Source: Saccharothrix deserti (lineage in GTDB: Bacteria > Actinomycetota > Actinomycetes > Mycobacteriales > Pseudonocardiaceae). Taken from it: a DNA stretch of 64,000 bases. Position numbers and translations under genes: made by a program. Below are positions 34,322-42,745 of the stretch, in pieces. Every line of letters begins with the position of its first letter. Position 1 is the stretch's first letter. The stretch lies in contig NZ_VKAB01000018.1 in NCBI RefSeq assembly GCF_009769385.1, positions 210,152 to 274,151 on the forward strand, written 5' to 3'. A model generated the notes under the pieces. It was not told where the DNA came from, made no database searches, and saw nothing but the letters and a program-made list of their open reading frames with translations.

Positions 34322-35437
34322 TCAGTCGGAAGCGCGCAGCCGGATCGTCGCGCTGGCCCGCCGCACCTCCACCCCCGCGTGGTGCGGCAGCACGTCCTCC
34401 AGGAACCCGTACTCCTTCAACTCCTCGTCCGGCCGCCGCGACACCGTCCGCCACCACGTGGCGATGTCCACCCACCCCGGCGCCGACAGCGACCCGCCGA
34501 AGTGCTGCACCGACAGCGCGGCGCACAGGTTCGCGAACCGCACCCGGTGTGCCAACGGCCACCCGGACAACGTCCCCAGCACGAACCCGGCCCCGAACAC
34601 GTCACCGGCCCCGGTCGAGTCCAACGCCGCGACGTTCAGCCCCGGCACGTCCACCACCTCGCCGGTGCCGGAGTCGACCGCCACCGCACCACCACCGCCG
34701 CGCGTCACCACCACCACGGGCACGTGCTCGGCCAACGCCCACGCAGCGCGCTCCGGCGTCTCCGACCGCGTGTACCGCTGGGCCTCCGCGTCGTTGGGCA
34801 GGAACACGTCGTACTGCTCCAGCCGCTTGAGCAGCTCGGGCGCCCACAGCCCGGTCCGGTCCCAGCCGATGTCGGCGAACAGCAGCGCGCCCTGCTCCTT
34901 GACCTTCGACACCCACAGCTCGTCCTCGCTGCCCACGTGCACGAAGCACGCACGCGTCCGGGGCGGCGGGTCGAGCATCTCGTCGGCCGACACCGGAGGC
35001 CGGTGGCCGTGCGTCACCATCGAACGGTCGCGGTCCATCGCCATGGACACGGTCACCGGGGAGTGCCAGCCGTAGAACCGGCGGCAGTAGGAGAGGTCGA
35101 CGCCCTCCTGGTCGGACAGGACCTCCCAGCAGAAGTCGCCGTAGGCGTCCTCGCCGAACGCGGCGGACAGCGCGGTCCGCAGTTGCAGCCTGCTCAGCGC
35201 CACGGCGAGGTTGGCGATCCCACCCGGGCACGAGCCGAGGCCCTCGGCCCACACCTCGGTGCCCGGAGCGGGCGGACGGGGCAGGCCGGTGAAGATGATG
35301 TCCAGGAACACCGTGCCGGACAGCAGCACGTCGAAAACGGGCGAAGCCGGGCCGGACGGCGATGACGGGCCCGGCGAGGAGGACGAACTCGGCGGCGGCG
35401 GCACGGGCGGAGGCACGAACGGAGGCGTGGCGGCCAT
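34322..35437 (-). CDS. PfkB-family carbohydrate kinase
   Basis: A 371-residue ribokinase-fold kinase with an unusual Pro/Ser-rich N-terminal 30 residues (PPPVPPPPSSSSSPGPSSPS). Core: LLSGTVFLDIIFTGLPRPP, substrate-binding GSCPGGIANLAVALSRL, VFLPNDAEAQRYT, VVVTRGGGGAVAV and the ATP/anion-hole motif LDSTGAGDVFGAGFV with the catalytic Asp. It phosphorylates a sugar or nucleoside, identity unknown. ATG at 35437 is preceded by GGGGG. The sigma gene lies upstream on the same strand, 22 bp away. Confidence 0.88.
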   Translation of the reverse strand: MAATPPFVPPPVPPPPSSSSSPGPSSPSGPASPVFDVLLSGTVFLDIIFTGLPRPPAPGTEVWAEGLGSCPGGIANLAVALSRLQLRTALSAAFGEDAYGDFCWEVLSDQEGVDLSYCRRFYGWHSPVTVSMAMDRDRSMVTHGHRPPVSADEMLDPPPRTRACFVHVGSEDELWVSKVKEQGALLFADIGWDRTGLWAPELLKRLEQYDVFLPNDAEAQRYTRSETPERAAWALAEHVPVVVVTRGGGGAVAVDSGTGEVVDVPGLNVAALDSTGAGDVFGAGFVLGTLSGWPLAHRVRFANLCAALSVQHFGGSLSAPGWVDIATWWRTVSRRPDEELKEYGFLEDVLPHHAGVEVRRASATIRLRASD

Positions 35438-35459
35438 CCCCCAACGATGCCAGGCCAGG

Positions 35460-36158
35460 TCAGCCGTCGACAGCCGCGAACATTTCACGCATACGGGCCA
35501 GCGCACGGTGCTGCGCGACGCGCACCGCCCCGGCCGTGGAACCCACGGCCGCCGCCGTCTCCTCGGCCGACAGGCCCACCGCGACCCGCAGCACCAGGAT
35601 CTCCCGCTGCCGGTCGGGCAGCCGCTGGAGCAGTTCGGTGACGTGCCCGATCAGCTCACCGGTCATGGCGCGCTGCTCCGGCCCGTCCTCCAGGGTCGGG
35701 GTGTCGGGCAGTTCGGGCACGACCTCGGCCCGGCTGCGCACCGCCCGTCTTCGCGCGTCGGCGACCTTGTGCGCGGCGATCCCGTACACGAACGCCAGGA
35801 ACGAGCCGGGTTCGTACCGGTACTTGCCGAGCGCCGACACCACGGCCAGGCAGACCTCCTGGGCGATGTCCTCGGCCGAGACCAGCGTGCGCTCCCGCGA
35901 GCCGACCCGCGCCCGGCAGTAGCGCAGCACCAGCGGCTGGATGCGCGCCAGCAACTGCCCGACCGCGCGCTGGTCGCCCAGCAGCGCCTCGTCGACCACT
36001 TCGGACAGGTCGGCCTCGGCCAGCCACCGGGCGGTCACCCGGTGCGGGCCGCCGCCCACCACCAGCCTGACGTCGGGACGACCGGGCACGCCTGCGTCGT
36101 CGCGAACCGCGCCGACCTCGATCCCGACGTCGGCTCGCACGGATGCGTGCTGCACCAT
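35460..36158 (-). CDS. sigD: ECF RNA polymerase sigma factor, SigD-like
   Basis: A 232-residue sigma-70-family factor. Region 2: AVGQLLARIQPLVLRYCRA, SAEDIAQEVCLAVVSAL, FLAFVYGIAAHKVADARR; region 4: LPDRQREILVLRVAVGLSAEETAAAVGSTAGAVRVAQHRAL. These match the actinobacterial SigD group almost word for word. ATG at 36158 has GGAGG seven bases upstream. The usual membrane anti-sigma partner (RsdA) is not adjacent; the downstream neighbour is the PfkB kinase. Confidence 0.87.
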   Translation of the reverse strand: MVQHASVRADVGIEVGAVRDDAGVPGRPDVRLVVGGGPHRVTARWLAEADLSEVVDEALLGDQRAVGQLLARIQPLVLRYCRARVGSRERTLVSAEDIAQEVCLAVVSALGKYRYEPGSFLAFVYGIAAHKVADARRRAVRSRAEVVPELPDTPTLEDGPEQRAMTGELIGHVTELLQRLPDRQREILVLRVAVGLSAEETAAAVGSTAGAVRVAQHRALARMREMFAAVDG

Positions 36159-36497
36159 CCGGCGACCTCCTCACGCTCGTCAACCGCCCGGACATCCCGG
36201 TTCACTGATGAGGAGCGTGCTGCGGGACTCCTGATACGGGATAAGCGAAAGCTGACCACGATCGGGGTCCGCATGGTGGGAACAGCACCCTGCCGGGACC
36301 CCGGGATGAGCCGAACGGCCGAGTGGCCGTTCCCGATTACTTCACCTTGTCGAATTACGAAACACCCGAATAGACCAACCTGAACCCCGGTTCGGAGTAA
36401 CCGAGGTAGAACCACGCGTCCTGCGGAACGTGTCTTCGGACCCGAGCACGGCGCTCGACGTGAGAATGTCCGCCGGAGCACGTGGACCGGACGAGGG
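36159..36497. other. Divergent intergenic region between sigD and epoxide-hydrolase-like gene
   Basis: About 340 bp without a convincing gene. A perfect hairpin GAACGGCC-gagt-GGCCGTTC occupies 36313-36332, and GAACC-cc-GGTTC occurs near 36390. These may be operators or a terminator; no regulator can be assigned. Confidence 0.4.
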
Positions 36498-37343
36498 ATG
36501 GGATCGAAGATCACCGTGATCGAACAGCTGAGCGTGCGGACGGACGAGGGCGACTTCGACGCCATCGCGGCGGGTCCCGAGGACGGCCGGCCGGTGTTGC
36601 TGCTGCACGGCTTCCCGGAGGCGGCCGTCGAGTGGGAGCACCAGGTGGCGGTGCTGGGCCGCGAGGGCTTCCGGGCGGTGGCGTTCGACCAGCGCGGCTA
36701 CTCCCCCGGCGTGCGGCCGGAGCGTGCCGCCGACTACGGCGTGGACGCGCTGGTCGGCGACGTGCTCGCGGTGGCGGACTCGTTCGGCTGGTCGGTGTTC
36801 GACCTGGTCGGCCACGACTGGGGCGGCGCGGTGGCGTGGTGGACCGCGTGCGACCACCCGGAACGGCTGCGGAAGCTCGCGGTGGTGTCCACGCCGCACC
36901 CCGGCGCGTACGCCGAGGCCCTGCGCACCGACGAGGACCAGCACATGCGGTCCGGGTACATGACCGAGTGGCGCAACAGCAACACCGAGAAGCGGATGCT
37001 CGCCGACGACGGCGCGGCGTTGCGGCAGATGTTCGAGTGGCGGGTGCCGCCGAGCCGGGTGGACGAGTACGTGCGGCGGATGTCCGAGCCGGGCGCGCTG
37101 ACCGCCGCGCTGAACTGGTACCGCGCCGGTCGGCCGGGCGGGAAGGCCGAGAAGGTGTCCGTGCCGACGCTGTACGTGTGGAGCACGGAGGACGTGGCGT
37201 TCGGCTCGACGGCGGCGCTGAGCACCGGCGACTGGGTCGCCGGCCCGTACCGGTTCGAGATGCTGGAGGACGTGTCGCACTGGGTGCCGGAGGAGGCGCC
37301 GGAGTTGCTCACGTCACTCCTTTTGGAGCATCTCTCATCGTGA
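36498..37343 (+). CDS. Alpha/beta hydrolase, epoxide-hydrolase/haloalkane-dehalogenase-like
   Basis: A 281-residue cytoplasmic hydrolase. Oxyanion motif LLLHGFPEAAVEWEHQ, FDQRGYSPG, the nucleophile elbow VGHDWGGAVAW with Asp rather than Ser (epoxide-hydrolase type), an acid in WSTEDVAF, and the catalytic His in EDVSHWVPEEAPE. ATG at 36498 gives the full fold; the ribosome site is poor, and GTG a few codons later is possible. It reads into the small LuxR-type gene 16 bp downstream. Confidence 0.85.
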   Translation: MGSKITVIEQLSVRTDEGDFDAIAAGPEDGRPVLLLHGFPEAAVEWEHQVAVLGREGFRAVAFDQRGYSPGVRPERAADYGVDALVGDVLAVADSFGWSVFDLVGHDWGGAVAWWTACDHPERLRKLAVVSTPHPGAYAEALRTDEDQHMRSGYMTEWRNSNTEKRMLADDGAALRQMFEWRVPPSRVDEYVRRMSEPGALTAALNWYRAGRPGGKAEKVSVPTLYVWSTEDVAFGSTAALSTGDWVAGPYRFEMLEDVSHWVPEEAPELLTSLLLEHLSS

Positions 37344-37359
37344 TTGAACCGTTGCCGAG

Positions 37360-37566
37360 GTGCGGCACGTGTTCTCCCGTATGACGGAGTTGACCTACTC
37401 GGAGCGCAGGGTCGCGACCCTCGCCGCGTGTGGCCACAGCAACCGGGCGATCGCGATGCGGCTGCACATCACCGTGAGCACGGTGGAACAGCACCTCACC
37501 AGGGTCTACCGCAAACTCGCGGTGGGCAGCAGGACGGAGTTGAAGGGCCACCAAGCCCTAGTGTGA
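37360..37566 (+). CDS. Stand-alone LuxR-type HTH protein
   Basis: Up to 68 residues, made of one LuxR C-terminal HTH: LTYSERRVATLAACGHSNRA, IAMRLHITVSTVEQHLTRVY, RKLAVGSRTEL. No sensor domain is present. GTG at 37360 or 37369 could start it; GAGG stands eight bases before the latter. It lies directly between the hydrolase and the MobA-like gene, probably in one transcript. Confidence 0.8.
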   Translation: MRHVFSRMTELTYSERRVATLAACGHSNRAIAMRLHITVSTVEQHLTRVYRKLAVGSRTELKGHQALV

Positions 37567-37570
37567 CCCC

Positions 37571-38137
37571 ATGCGGGTCGCGGGGTTGTTGCTCGCCGCG
37601 GGCGCCGGGAGGCGGTTCGGCGGGCCCAAGGCGCTGGTGTCGCGCGGCGGCGTGCTGTGGGTCGACCGGGCCGCGGCCGTGCTGCGCGACGCCGGGTGCT
37701 CGCCGGTCGTCGTGGTGCTCGGCGCCTCGGCGTCGTCGGTGCGCGCGCGGGCGGTGCTGGCGGGCTGCGTCGTGGTGGACAACCCCGACTGGGCCACCGG
37801 CATGGGGTCGTCGCTGCGCGCGGGACTGGACGCGCTGACGGGCGCGGACGTCGCCGCGGTCGTCGTGCTGCCGGTGGACACGCCGGGCGTCACGGCGGCG
37901 GCGGTCGAGCGGTTCCGCGCCCTGGCGTCACCCGCGGCGCTGGCGCGCGCCTCGTACGACGGCGCGCCCGGCCACCCCGTGCTGATCGGCTCCGAGCACT
38001 GGGCGGGCGTGTCCGCGTCGGCTGCCGGTGACGCCGGGGCGCGGGACTACCTGCGCGCGCACGGTGCGCTCGACGTGCCGTGCGCGGACGTGGCGGACGG
38101 CGCCGACGTGGACCACCCGAGGGACCTCGCCACCTGA
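37571..38137 (+). CDS. MobA-like NTP transferase (molybdenum cofactor nucleotidyltransferase family)
   Basis: A 188-residue GT-A-fold nucleotidyltransferase: LLLAAGAGRRFGGPKALV (NTP-binding start), VVVDNPDWATGMGSSLRAGL, AAVVVLPVDTPGVT (metal Asp) and GAPGHPVLIGSEHW. This matches MocA/MobA-like cytidylyl- or guanylyltransferases that finish molybdenum cofactor. No XdhC/CoxI or molybdoenzyme gene is nearby, so the exact cofactor is unsure. It starts four bases after the LuxR-type gene. Confidence 0.87.
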   Translation: MRVAGLLLAAGAGRRFGGPKALVSRGGVLWVDRAAAVLRDAGCSPVVVVLGASASSVRARAVLAGCVVVDNPDWATGMGSSLRAGLDALTGADVAAVVVLPVDTPGVTAAAVERFRALASPAALARASYDGAPGHPVLIGSEHWAGVSASAAGDAGARDYLRAHGALDVPCADVADGADVDHPRDLAT

Positions 38138-38157
38138 GCGGCGACGGCGGTCGAGGA

Positions 38158-38190
38158 CGGGCGGGCACGTCGGTGAGCCGTTCCCGCCCG
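38158..38190. terminator. Hairpin between convergent genes
   Basis: CGGGCGGG and CCCGCCCG form an 8-bp stem around a 17-nt loop between the end of the MobA-like gene and the end of the DivIVA-like gene. Confidence 0.5.
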
Positions 38191-38216
38191 CGGTCGAGGC
38201 GTGGTCGCGCCGACGG

Positions 38217-38876
38217 TCAGGCCGACGGGGACTGCTGCTGCTCCGCGTCCGGCTGCGCGGTCTGCTGCGCGGCCTGCTGCACGGTCTGCTGCACGACCGG
38301 CAGCGGGCCGGAGGTGATCCGGGGCACCGGCACGTCCAGCGGCGGCTCGGTCTCCGCGGTCCACCGGTCCGGCTCGTCCACGTGGCCGGCCAGCAGGGCG
38401 CGCGCCTCGGCCATCGCCTGCTGCACGATCTCCTGGGCGCGCTGCTCGGCCTCGGCGAGCCGGCGTTGCGTCTCCTGCTCGGTCTCGTCGAGCAGCACGG
38501 CCTGCTGCCGCGCCACCTCCTCGGCCCGCTTGAGCATCTGCTCGCTGCGTTCCCGCGCGTCGGTCTCGAACGCGTCCGCCTTCTGCCTGGCCACGTGCAT
38601 CAGGTAGCGGATGCACCCGGACACGGCGTTGTCCTTCGAATAGCCCGCGTGCAGCACCCGGTACTCGGCGATCTCGCTGCGCGCGTCCTCCAGCTCCCGG
38701 ATCAGGTCGTCGGCGGTGGCCGCCGCGGCGTCCCGGTCCAGCCGGACCACCTCCAGCTCGTGCCACAGGCCGTCCAGCTCCTCCTGGAGCCGGGCCAGTT
38801 CGTCCTCCACCTCACGCCGGTCGTAGCCCCGCCACCGCACGGAGAAGAGGTCGCCCTGGGGCTTGTCGTTGTGCAT
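38217..38876 (-). CDS. DivIVA-like coiled-coil protein
   Basis: A 219-residue cytoplasmic protein. The N-terminus carries a DivIVA-type entry motif (LFSVRWRGYDRREVEDELARL), followed by a long coiled coil broken near residue 90 (GYSKDNAVSGCIRYLM) and an Ala/Glu/Gln-rich second coil; the tail is Gln/Pro-rich. DivIVA/Wag31-type proteins mark curved poles and organise cell-wall growth. ATG at 38876 is the natural start; the frame upstream lies in the lysozyme gene. It follows the GH25 gene by 22 bp on the same strand. Confidence 0.75.
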   Translation of the reverse strand: MHNDKPQGDLFSVRWRGYDRREVEDELARLQEELDGLWHELEVVRLDRDAAAATADDLIRELEDARSEIAEYRVLHAGYSKDNAVSGCIRYLMHVARQKADAFETDARERSEQMLKRAEEVARQQAVLLDETEQETQRRLAEAEQRAQEIVQQAMAEARALLAGHVDEPDRWTAETEPPLDVPVPRITSGPLPVVQQTVQQAAQQTAQPDAEQQQSPSA

Positions 38877-38898
38877 GGCTGCCGCCGTTCCGGACGAC

Positions 38899-39717
38899 TC
38901 AGCCCCGGGCCAGCGCCACGAGGTCGTCCATGGTGCCGTTGAACAAATTCTGGTCGATCGGGGTGGACGTGTGCTGCCAGATGGCGTGCACCGCCCAGCG
39001 GTGCGGCAGCGGGCCGACGCTGTCGGCGTACCGCGCCACCCAGACCGGGTTGGTCTCGGTGAAGTCACCGACGCGGCCCGTGCACCTGTCCCACCACAGG
39101 GTGGACGTGTAGATCACCGGCCAGCGGCCGGTGCGGGCCCGGTAGGTCTCGCTGAACTGGCGGATCCACGTCACCATGGCGTCCGGCGCGAGGCCGTAGC
39201 ACGTGTCGTCGCCGTAAGGGTTGTACTCGATGTCGAGGGTGCCGGGCAGCGTCCGGCCGTCGGGGGACCAGCCGCCGCCGTTGTCCACGAAGTAGTGCGC
39301 CTGCGCGGCGCCGTCGGAGCGGTCGGGCAGCGCGAAGTGGTACGCGCCGCGGACCATGCCGACCTGGTACGAGCCGTCGTACTGCTGACCGAACTTCGGG
39401 TTCCGGTAACCGGTGCCCTCGGTGGCCTTGACGTAGGCGAACCGCTTGCCCTGGCCCCACCAGTGCGGCCAGTCCACGTCACCCTGGTGGCTGCTGACGT
39501 CCATGCCCGGAATTGTGGACCCGTCGAGGACGAGTTGCGCCGGGTCGACCGGCGCCGCGCCCTCGTGCTTGGCGATCTGCGAACCCGCGTGGTGGTCGGC
39601 CGAGCCCTCGGGCGGCGGCGGGGTCGCGGTGGCCGGGGTGTGCAGGGCCGCGAGACACGCCAGCACGAACGCGGAAGCGGCCGTGCGGGACACCCACCTG
39701 TGGGATCGCGCCGACAT
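38899..39717 (-). CDS. Secreted GH25 lysozyme (N-acetylmuramidase)
   Basis: A 272-residue exported hydrolase. A signal peptide (to about residue 32, ATPATATA-like) and a short Pro/His-rich linker precede a GH25 barrel: IPGMDVSSHQGDVDWPHWW (catalytic Asp), FAYVKATEGTGYRNPKF, GAYHFALPD, LDIEYNPYGDDTCYG (catalytic DxE), RWPVIYTSTLWWDRCTG and a C-terminal AVHAIWQHT. It cuts the glycan backbone of peptidoglycan. GGAGG-like sequence precedes the ATG. The 286 bp upstream hold its promoter; no other gene is seen there. Confidence 0.92.
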   Translation of the reverse strand: MSARSHRWVSRTAASAFVLACLAALHTPATATPPPPEGSADHHAGSQIAKHEGAAPVDPAQLVLDGSTIPGMDVSSHQGDVDWPHWWGQGKRFAYVKATEGTGYRNPKFGQQYDGSYQVGMVRGAYHFALPDRSDGAAQAHYFVDNGGGWSPDGRTLPGTLDIEYNPYGDDTCYGLAPDAMVTWIRQFSETYRARTGRWPVIYTSTLWWDRCTGRVGDFTETNPVWVARYADSVGPLPHRWAVHAIWQHTSTPIDQNLFNGTMDDLVALARG

Positions 39718-40003
39718 TGGTCATTCCTCCCCTTCCCCGCCCGGGTCTTTCGGCGGAGCCGTACTTCCGGCGTGACTTCTGCCCGACCGGCTACCACCAC
39801 TGACACCCAGGCAACCTGAAGATGTTTTTTCCACCTGAACGAATGACGCAAGGTGTCTTTCGCGGTACGCGACGTGACCGCTCAGCGTGGGCCGGTCACG
39901 ATCAATTCCCACCAGGGGGAAAAGCCGGCATGAACCGACACTTCCGGGGGCACTCACAGCTAGGCGCGACGTGATGGGCGCGACGCCATGGAAGGTGAGA
40001 ACG

Positions 40004-40495
40004 ATGACCTCGACCAAAGTGGACTGCCCGACCTCGGCGGACTCGACCCGAGTGGACCACCCGACCGCGGCGGACGACCACCAGACCCGAGTGGACCGCG
40101 CGCCCGGAGTGGATCGCGCGCCCGGAGTGGACTGGGAGCCGTTCATCGAGTCGCTGCACGAGGCGGCCGGACTGTGGGACCGCGGCCTGGCGTGCCGGGC
40201 CAGCAAGCGTGATCTCGACGTGGAGGGCGGCGAGGACGACGACGCGCCGCGGGTCGTGCCGATCACCGAGGCCGAGGCCGAGCGGTTGATGAGGGCGGTG
40301 GCGTTCCTCGCGCGGCGGCTGAGCGTGGCCGCCGAGTCGGTCGTCTACGGGACGGCCGAGTCGCGACTGGAGCCCACCGAGGGCGACCCGGGCGCACAGG
40401 CCGACGCGCTGTCGCTGACCGCGCTGCACGCCGCCGCGATGCGGCAGGCGGCCGATCTTGCGAGCGCCGCCTTCAACCGTTCTGACGCAGCGTAA
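40004..40495 (+). CDS. Hypothetical protein with Asp-rich repeated head
   Basis: About 163 residues. GGAAGG precedes the ATG at 40004. The first ~45 residues are built of imperfect SxRVDxP/APGVDRAPGVD repeats coded by near-identical DNA; the rest (PFIESLHEAAGLWDRG, EAERLMRAVAFLARRLSVAA) is helical. No signal peptide or membrane segment. It precedes the second class A PBP by 120 bp on the same strand, but no functional link can be shown. Confidence 0.55.
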   Translation: MTSTKVDCPTSADSTRVDHPTAADDHQTRVDRAPGVDRAPGVDWEPFIESLHEAAGLWDRGLACRASKRDLDVEGGEDDDAPRVVPITEAEAERLMRAVAFLARRLSVAAESVVYGTAESRLEPTEGDPGAQADALSLTALHAAAMRQAADLASAAFNRSDAA

Positions 40496-40615
40496 ATAAG
40501 TCCACGATCGGGTGAACAATGCCGGGTTAAACGTCCGGGCACCATTTCCGTACGTTACAGTGAACCCGGTGCTGCGAGCATTTTTCGCCGCCCGTCCGAG
40601 CGTACGGTAAATATC

Positions 40616-42745
40616 ATGCGAACCGCATCTCTCGCCAAACTCCTCGGCTTCTGCCTGGTGGCCGGTTTGCTGCTCGCCGGGATGGCACTTCCCGTCGTCG
40701 GCGCGGCCGGCCTCGTCTCGAACCGGATGAGCGACTACGTCGCCTCCACGTCGGTCAACATGATCGACACGCCGCCGCCGTTGATGACGACCATCACGGA
40801 CAAGGACGGCGTCCCGTTCGCCTACCTCTACGACCAGTACCGCGTGCTGACCCCGCCGGACAGGATCGCGCAGACCATGAAGGACGCGCTGATCTCCGCC
40901 GAGGACCGCCGGTTCTACGAGCACAACGGCGTCGACTGGCTGGCCACCGCCCGCGCCGCGATGAGGAACCAGTCCGAGGGCACCGTCTCCCAGGGCGCGT
41001 CGACGATCACGCAGCAGTACGTCAAGAACCACCTGGTGCACGTGGCCTCGCGCGAGGACGTCGCCGGTCAGAAGGCGGCACAGGAGCAGACGATCGCCCG
41101 CAAGCTGCGCGAAGCGCGCATCGCGATGCACGTGGAGACCCAGCTGACCAAGGAGGAGATCCTGGCGCGGTACCTGGACGTGGTGCCGTTCGGCGGCACG
41201 ATCTTCGGGATCGCGGCGGCGTCGCAGGCGTACTTCGAGACCACGCCGGACAAGTTGACCGTGCCGCAGGCGGCGATGCTCGCCGGCCTGGTCAACAGCC
41301 CGACGTTCCTGGACCCTGAGGCCCGGCCGGACAAGGCGATCGAGCGCCGGAACATGGTCATCGACCTCATGCTGGACAACGGCAAGCTGTCCCCTGAAGA
41401 CGCCGAGGTGCACAAGCGCGCGCCGCTGGGCCTGAGCACGCCCGTGCGCCCGCTGCCGACCGGGTGCGTCGGCGCCGGGCCGGAGTTCGGGTTCTACTGC
41501 TCGTACGTGGTGAACTACCTGACCCGCAACGGTTACACGTTGAACGAGCTGAAGGTCGGCGGCTACACCATCCAGACCCCGATGGACCGGACGCTCACGG
41601 TCCAGGCGAAGCAGGCCGCCGACGCGCAGGTGCCGAAGACGACGCCGGGCATCGCGAACACGGCGGCGGTGGTGAAGCCGGGCAAGCAGCGGCACGACGT
41701 GGTGGCGCTGGCGGCGAACCGCGACTACGGGCTCAAGAAGGAGGAGTTCCAGACGCAGTTCGACCTGCCCAGCGGAGTGGAGAACAAGTTCGGCGCGGGG
41801 TCGGTGTACAAGGTGTTCACCGCCGCGGCGGCGTTGGAGAAGGGGTACGGGATCGAGACCATCGTCCAGTCGCCGACCTCGCACACGTCGAGCGTGTTCC
41901 GCGGTGGGGCACCGAACTGCCCGCCGACCGGAGAACCGTTCACGTACTGGTACTGCCTGAGCAACTTCGACGGTAGCTACCCGCCTCAGATGACGTTGAA
42001 GGAGGCGTTGGCGACCTCGCCCAACACCGCGTTCGTGATCCTGGAGGAGAAGGTCGGGTTGGACGCGGCGGTCGACATGGCGTACCGGCTCGGGATGCGG
42101 GAGACGATGGCGACGAACATCGCGGGCGTGCCGCCGGACCCGAAGGCGGAGCAGAAGGAGCTGCGGGTGTCGCAGTCGGATTTCTTCAAGGTGAACAAGA
42201 ACGCGTCGTTCACGTTGAGTCCCGCGCCGACGAGCACGTTGGAGCTGGCGAACGTGGCGGCGACGGTGATGTCCGGTGGCACGTGGTGCCCGCCCACGCC
42301 GATCAGCAAGATCATCGACCGGTACGGCAAGCAGGTGGAGTTCCGCGAGACGCCGTGCGAGCAGGCGGTGGAGGAGCCGTTGGCGAACGCGCTGGTGGCC
42401 GGTTTGAGCGCGGACTTCGGGGGCCGCGGCACGGCCGCGGCCGCGGCGAGTCAGTACGGGTGGAAGCGTCCGGGGCTGGGGAAGACCGGGACGACGGAGG
42501 CGTACAAGTCGGCGGCGTTCCTCGGCGCCACGCCGGATTACGCGGGCGCCGTCCAGGTGTTCAACGACAGCACCTCGCCCAGCGGCATCTGCATCGGCGC
42601 CGGACCGCCCCGGTTGTGCGGGGAGGGGAACATCTTCGGCGGCACCCTGCCCGCGCGGACGTGGTTCGACTTCATGACCAAGGCGCACGCCGGCCTGCCG
42701 GAAAAGCCCTTGCCGCCGGTGGAGCCGCGCTACATCAGGCCCTGA
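40616..42745 (+). CDS. Class A penicillin-binding protein (second paralog)
   Basis: A 709-residue bifunctional peptidoglycan synthase. TM helix at about 8-35; GT51 motifs ALISAEDRRFYEHNGVDW, QGASTITQQYVKNHL and ARYLDVVPFGGTIFGI; transpeptidase motifs GAGSVYKVFTA (SxxK), ATSPNTAF (SxN) and GKTGTTEA (KTG). It is a clear paralog of the protein at 31837-33957 with extra cysteines in the transpeptidase (GGAPNCPPTG, YWYCLSN). ATG at 40616. Its 3' end overlaps that of the MFS gene by 16 bp. Confidence 0.94.
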   Translation: MRTASLAKLLGFCLVAGLLLAGMALPVVGAAGLVSNRMSDYVASTSVNMIDTPPPLMTTITDKDGVPFAYLYDQYRVLTPPDRIAQTMKDALISAEDRRFYEHNGVDWLATARAAMRNQSEGTVSQGASTITQQYVKNHLVHVASREDVAGQKAAQEQTIARKLREARIAMHVETQLTKEEILARYLDVVPFGGTIFGIAAASQAYFETTPDKLTVPQAAMLAGLVNSPTFLDPEARPDKAIERRNMVIDLMLDNGKLSPEDAEVHKRAPLGLSTPVRPLPTGCVGAGPEFGFYCSYVVNYLTRNGYTLNELKVGGYTIQTPMDRTLTVQAKQAADAQVPKTTPGIANTAAVVKPGKQRHDVVALAANRDYGLKKEEFQTQFDLPSGVENKFGAGSVYKVFTAAAALEKGYGIETIVQSPTSHTSSVFRGGAPNCPPTGEPFTYWYCLSNFDGSYPPQMTLKEALATSPNTAFVILEEKVGLDAAVDMAYRLGMRETMATNIAGVPPDPKAEQKELRVSQSDFFKVNKNASFTLSPAPTSTLELANVAATVMSGGTWCPPTPISKIIDRYGKQVEFRETPCEQAVEEPLANALVAGLSADFGGRGTAAAAASQYGWKRPGLGKTGTTEAYKSAAFLGATPDYAGAVQVFNDSTSPSGICIGAGPPRLCGEGNIFGGTLPARTWFDFMTKAHAGLPEKPLPPVEPRYIRP

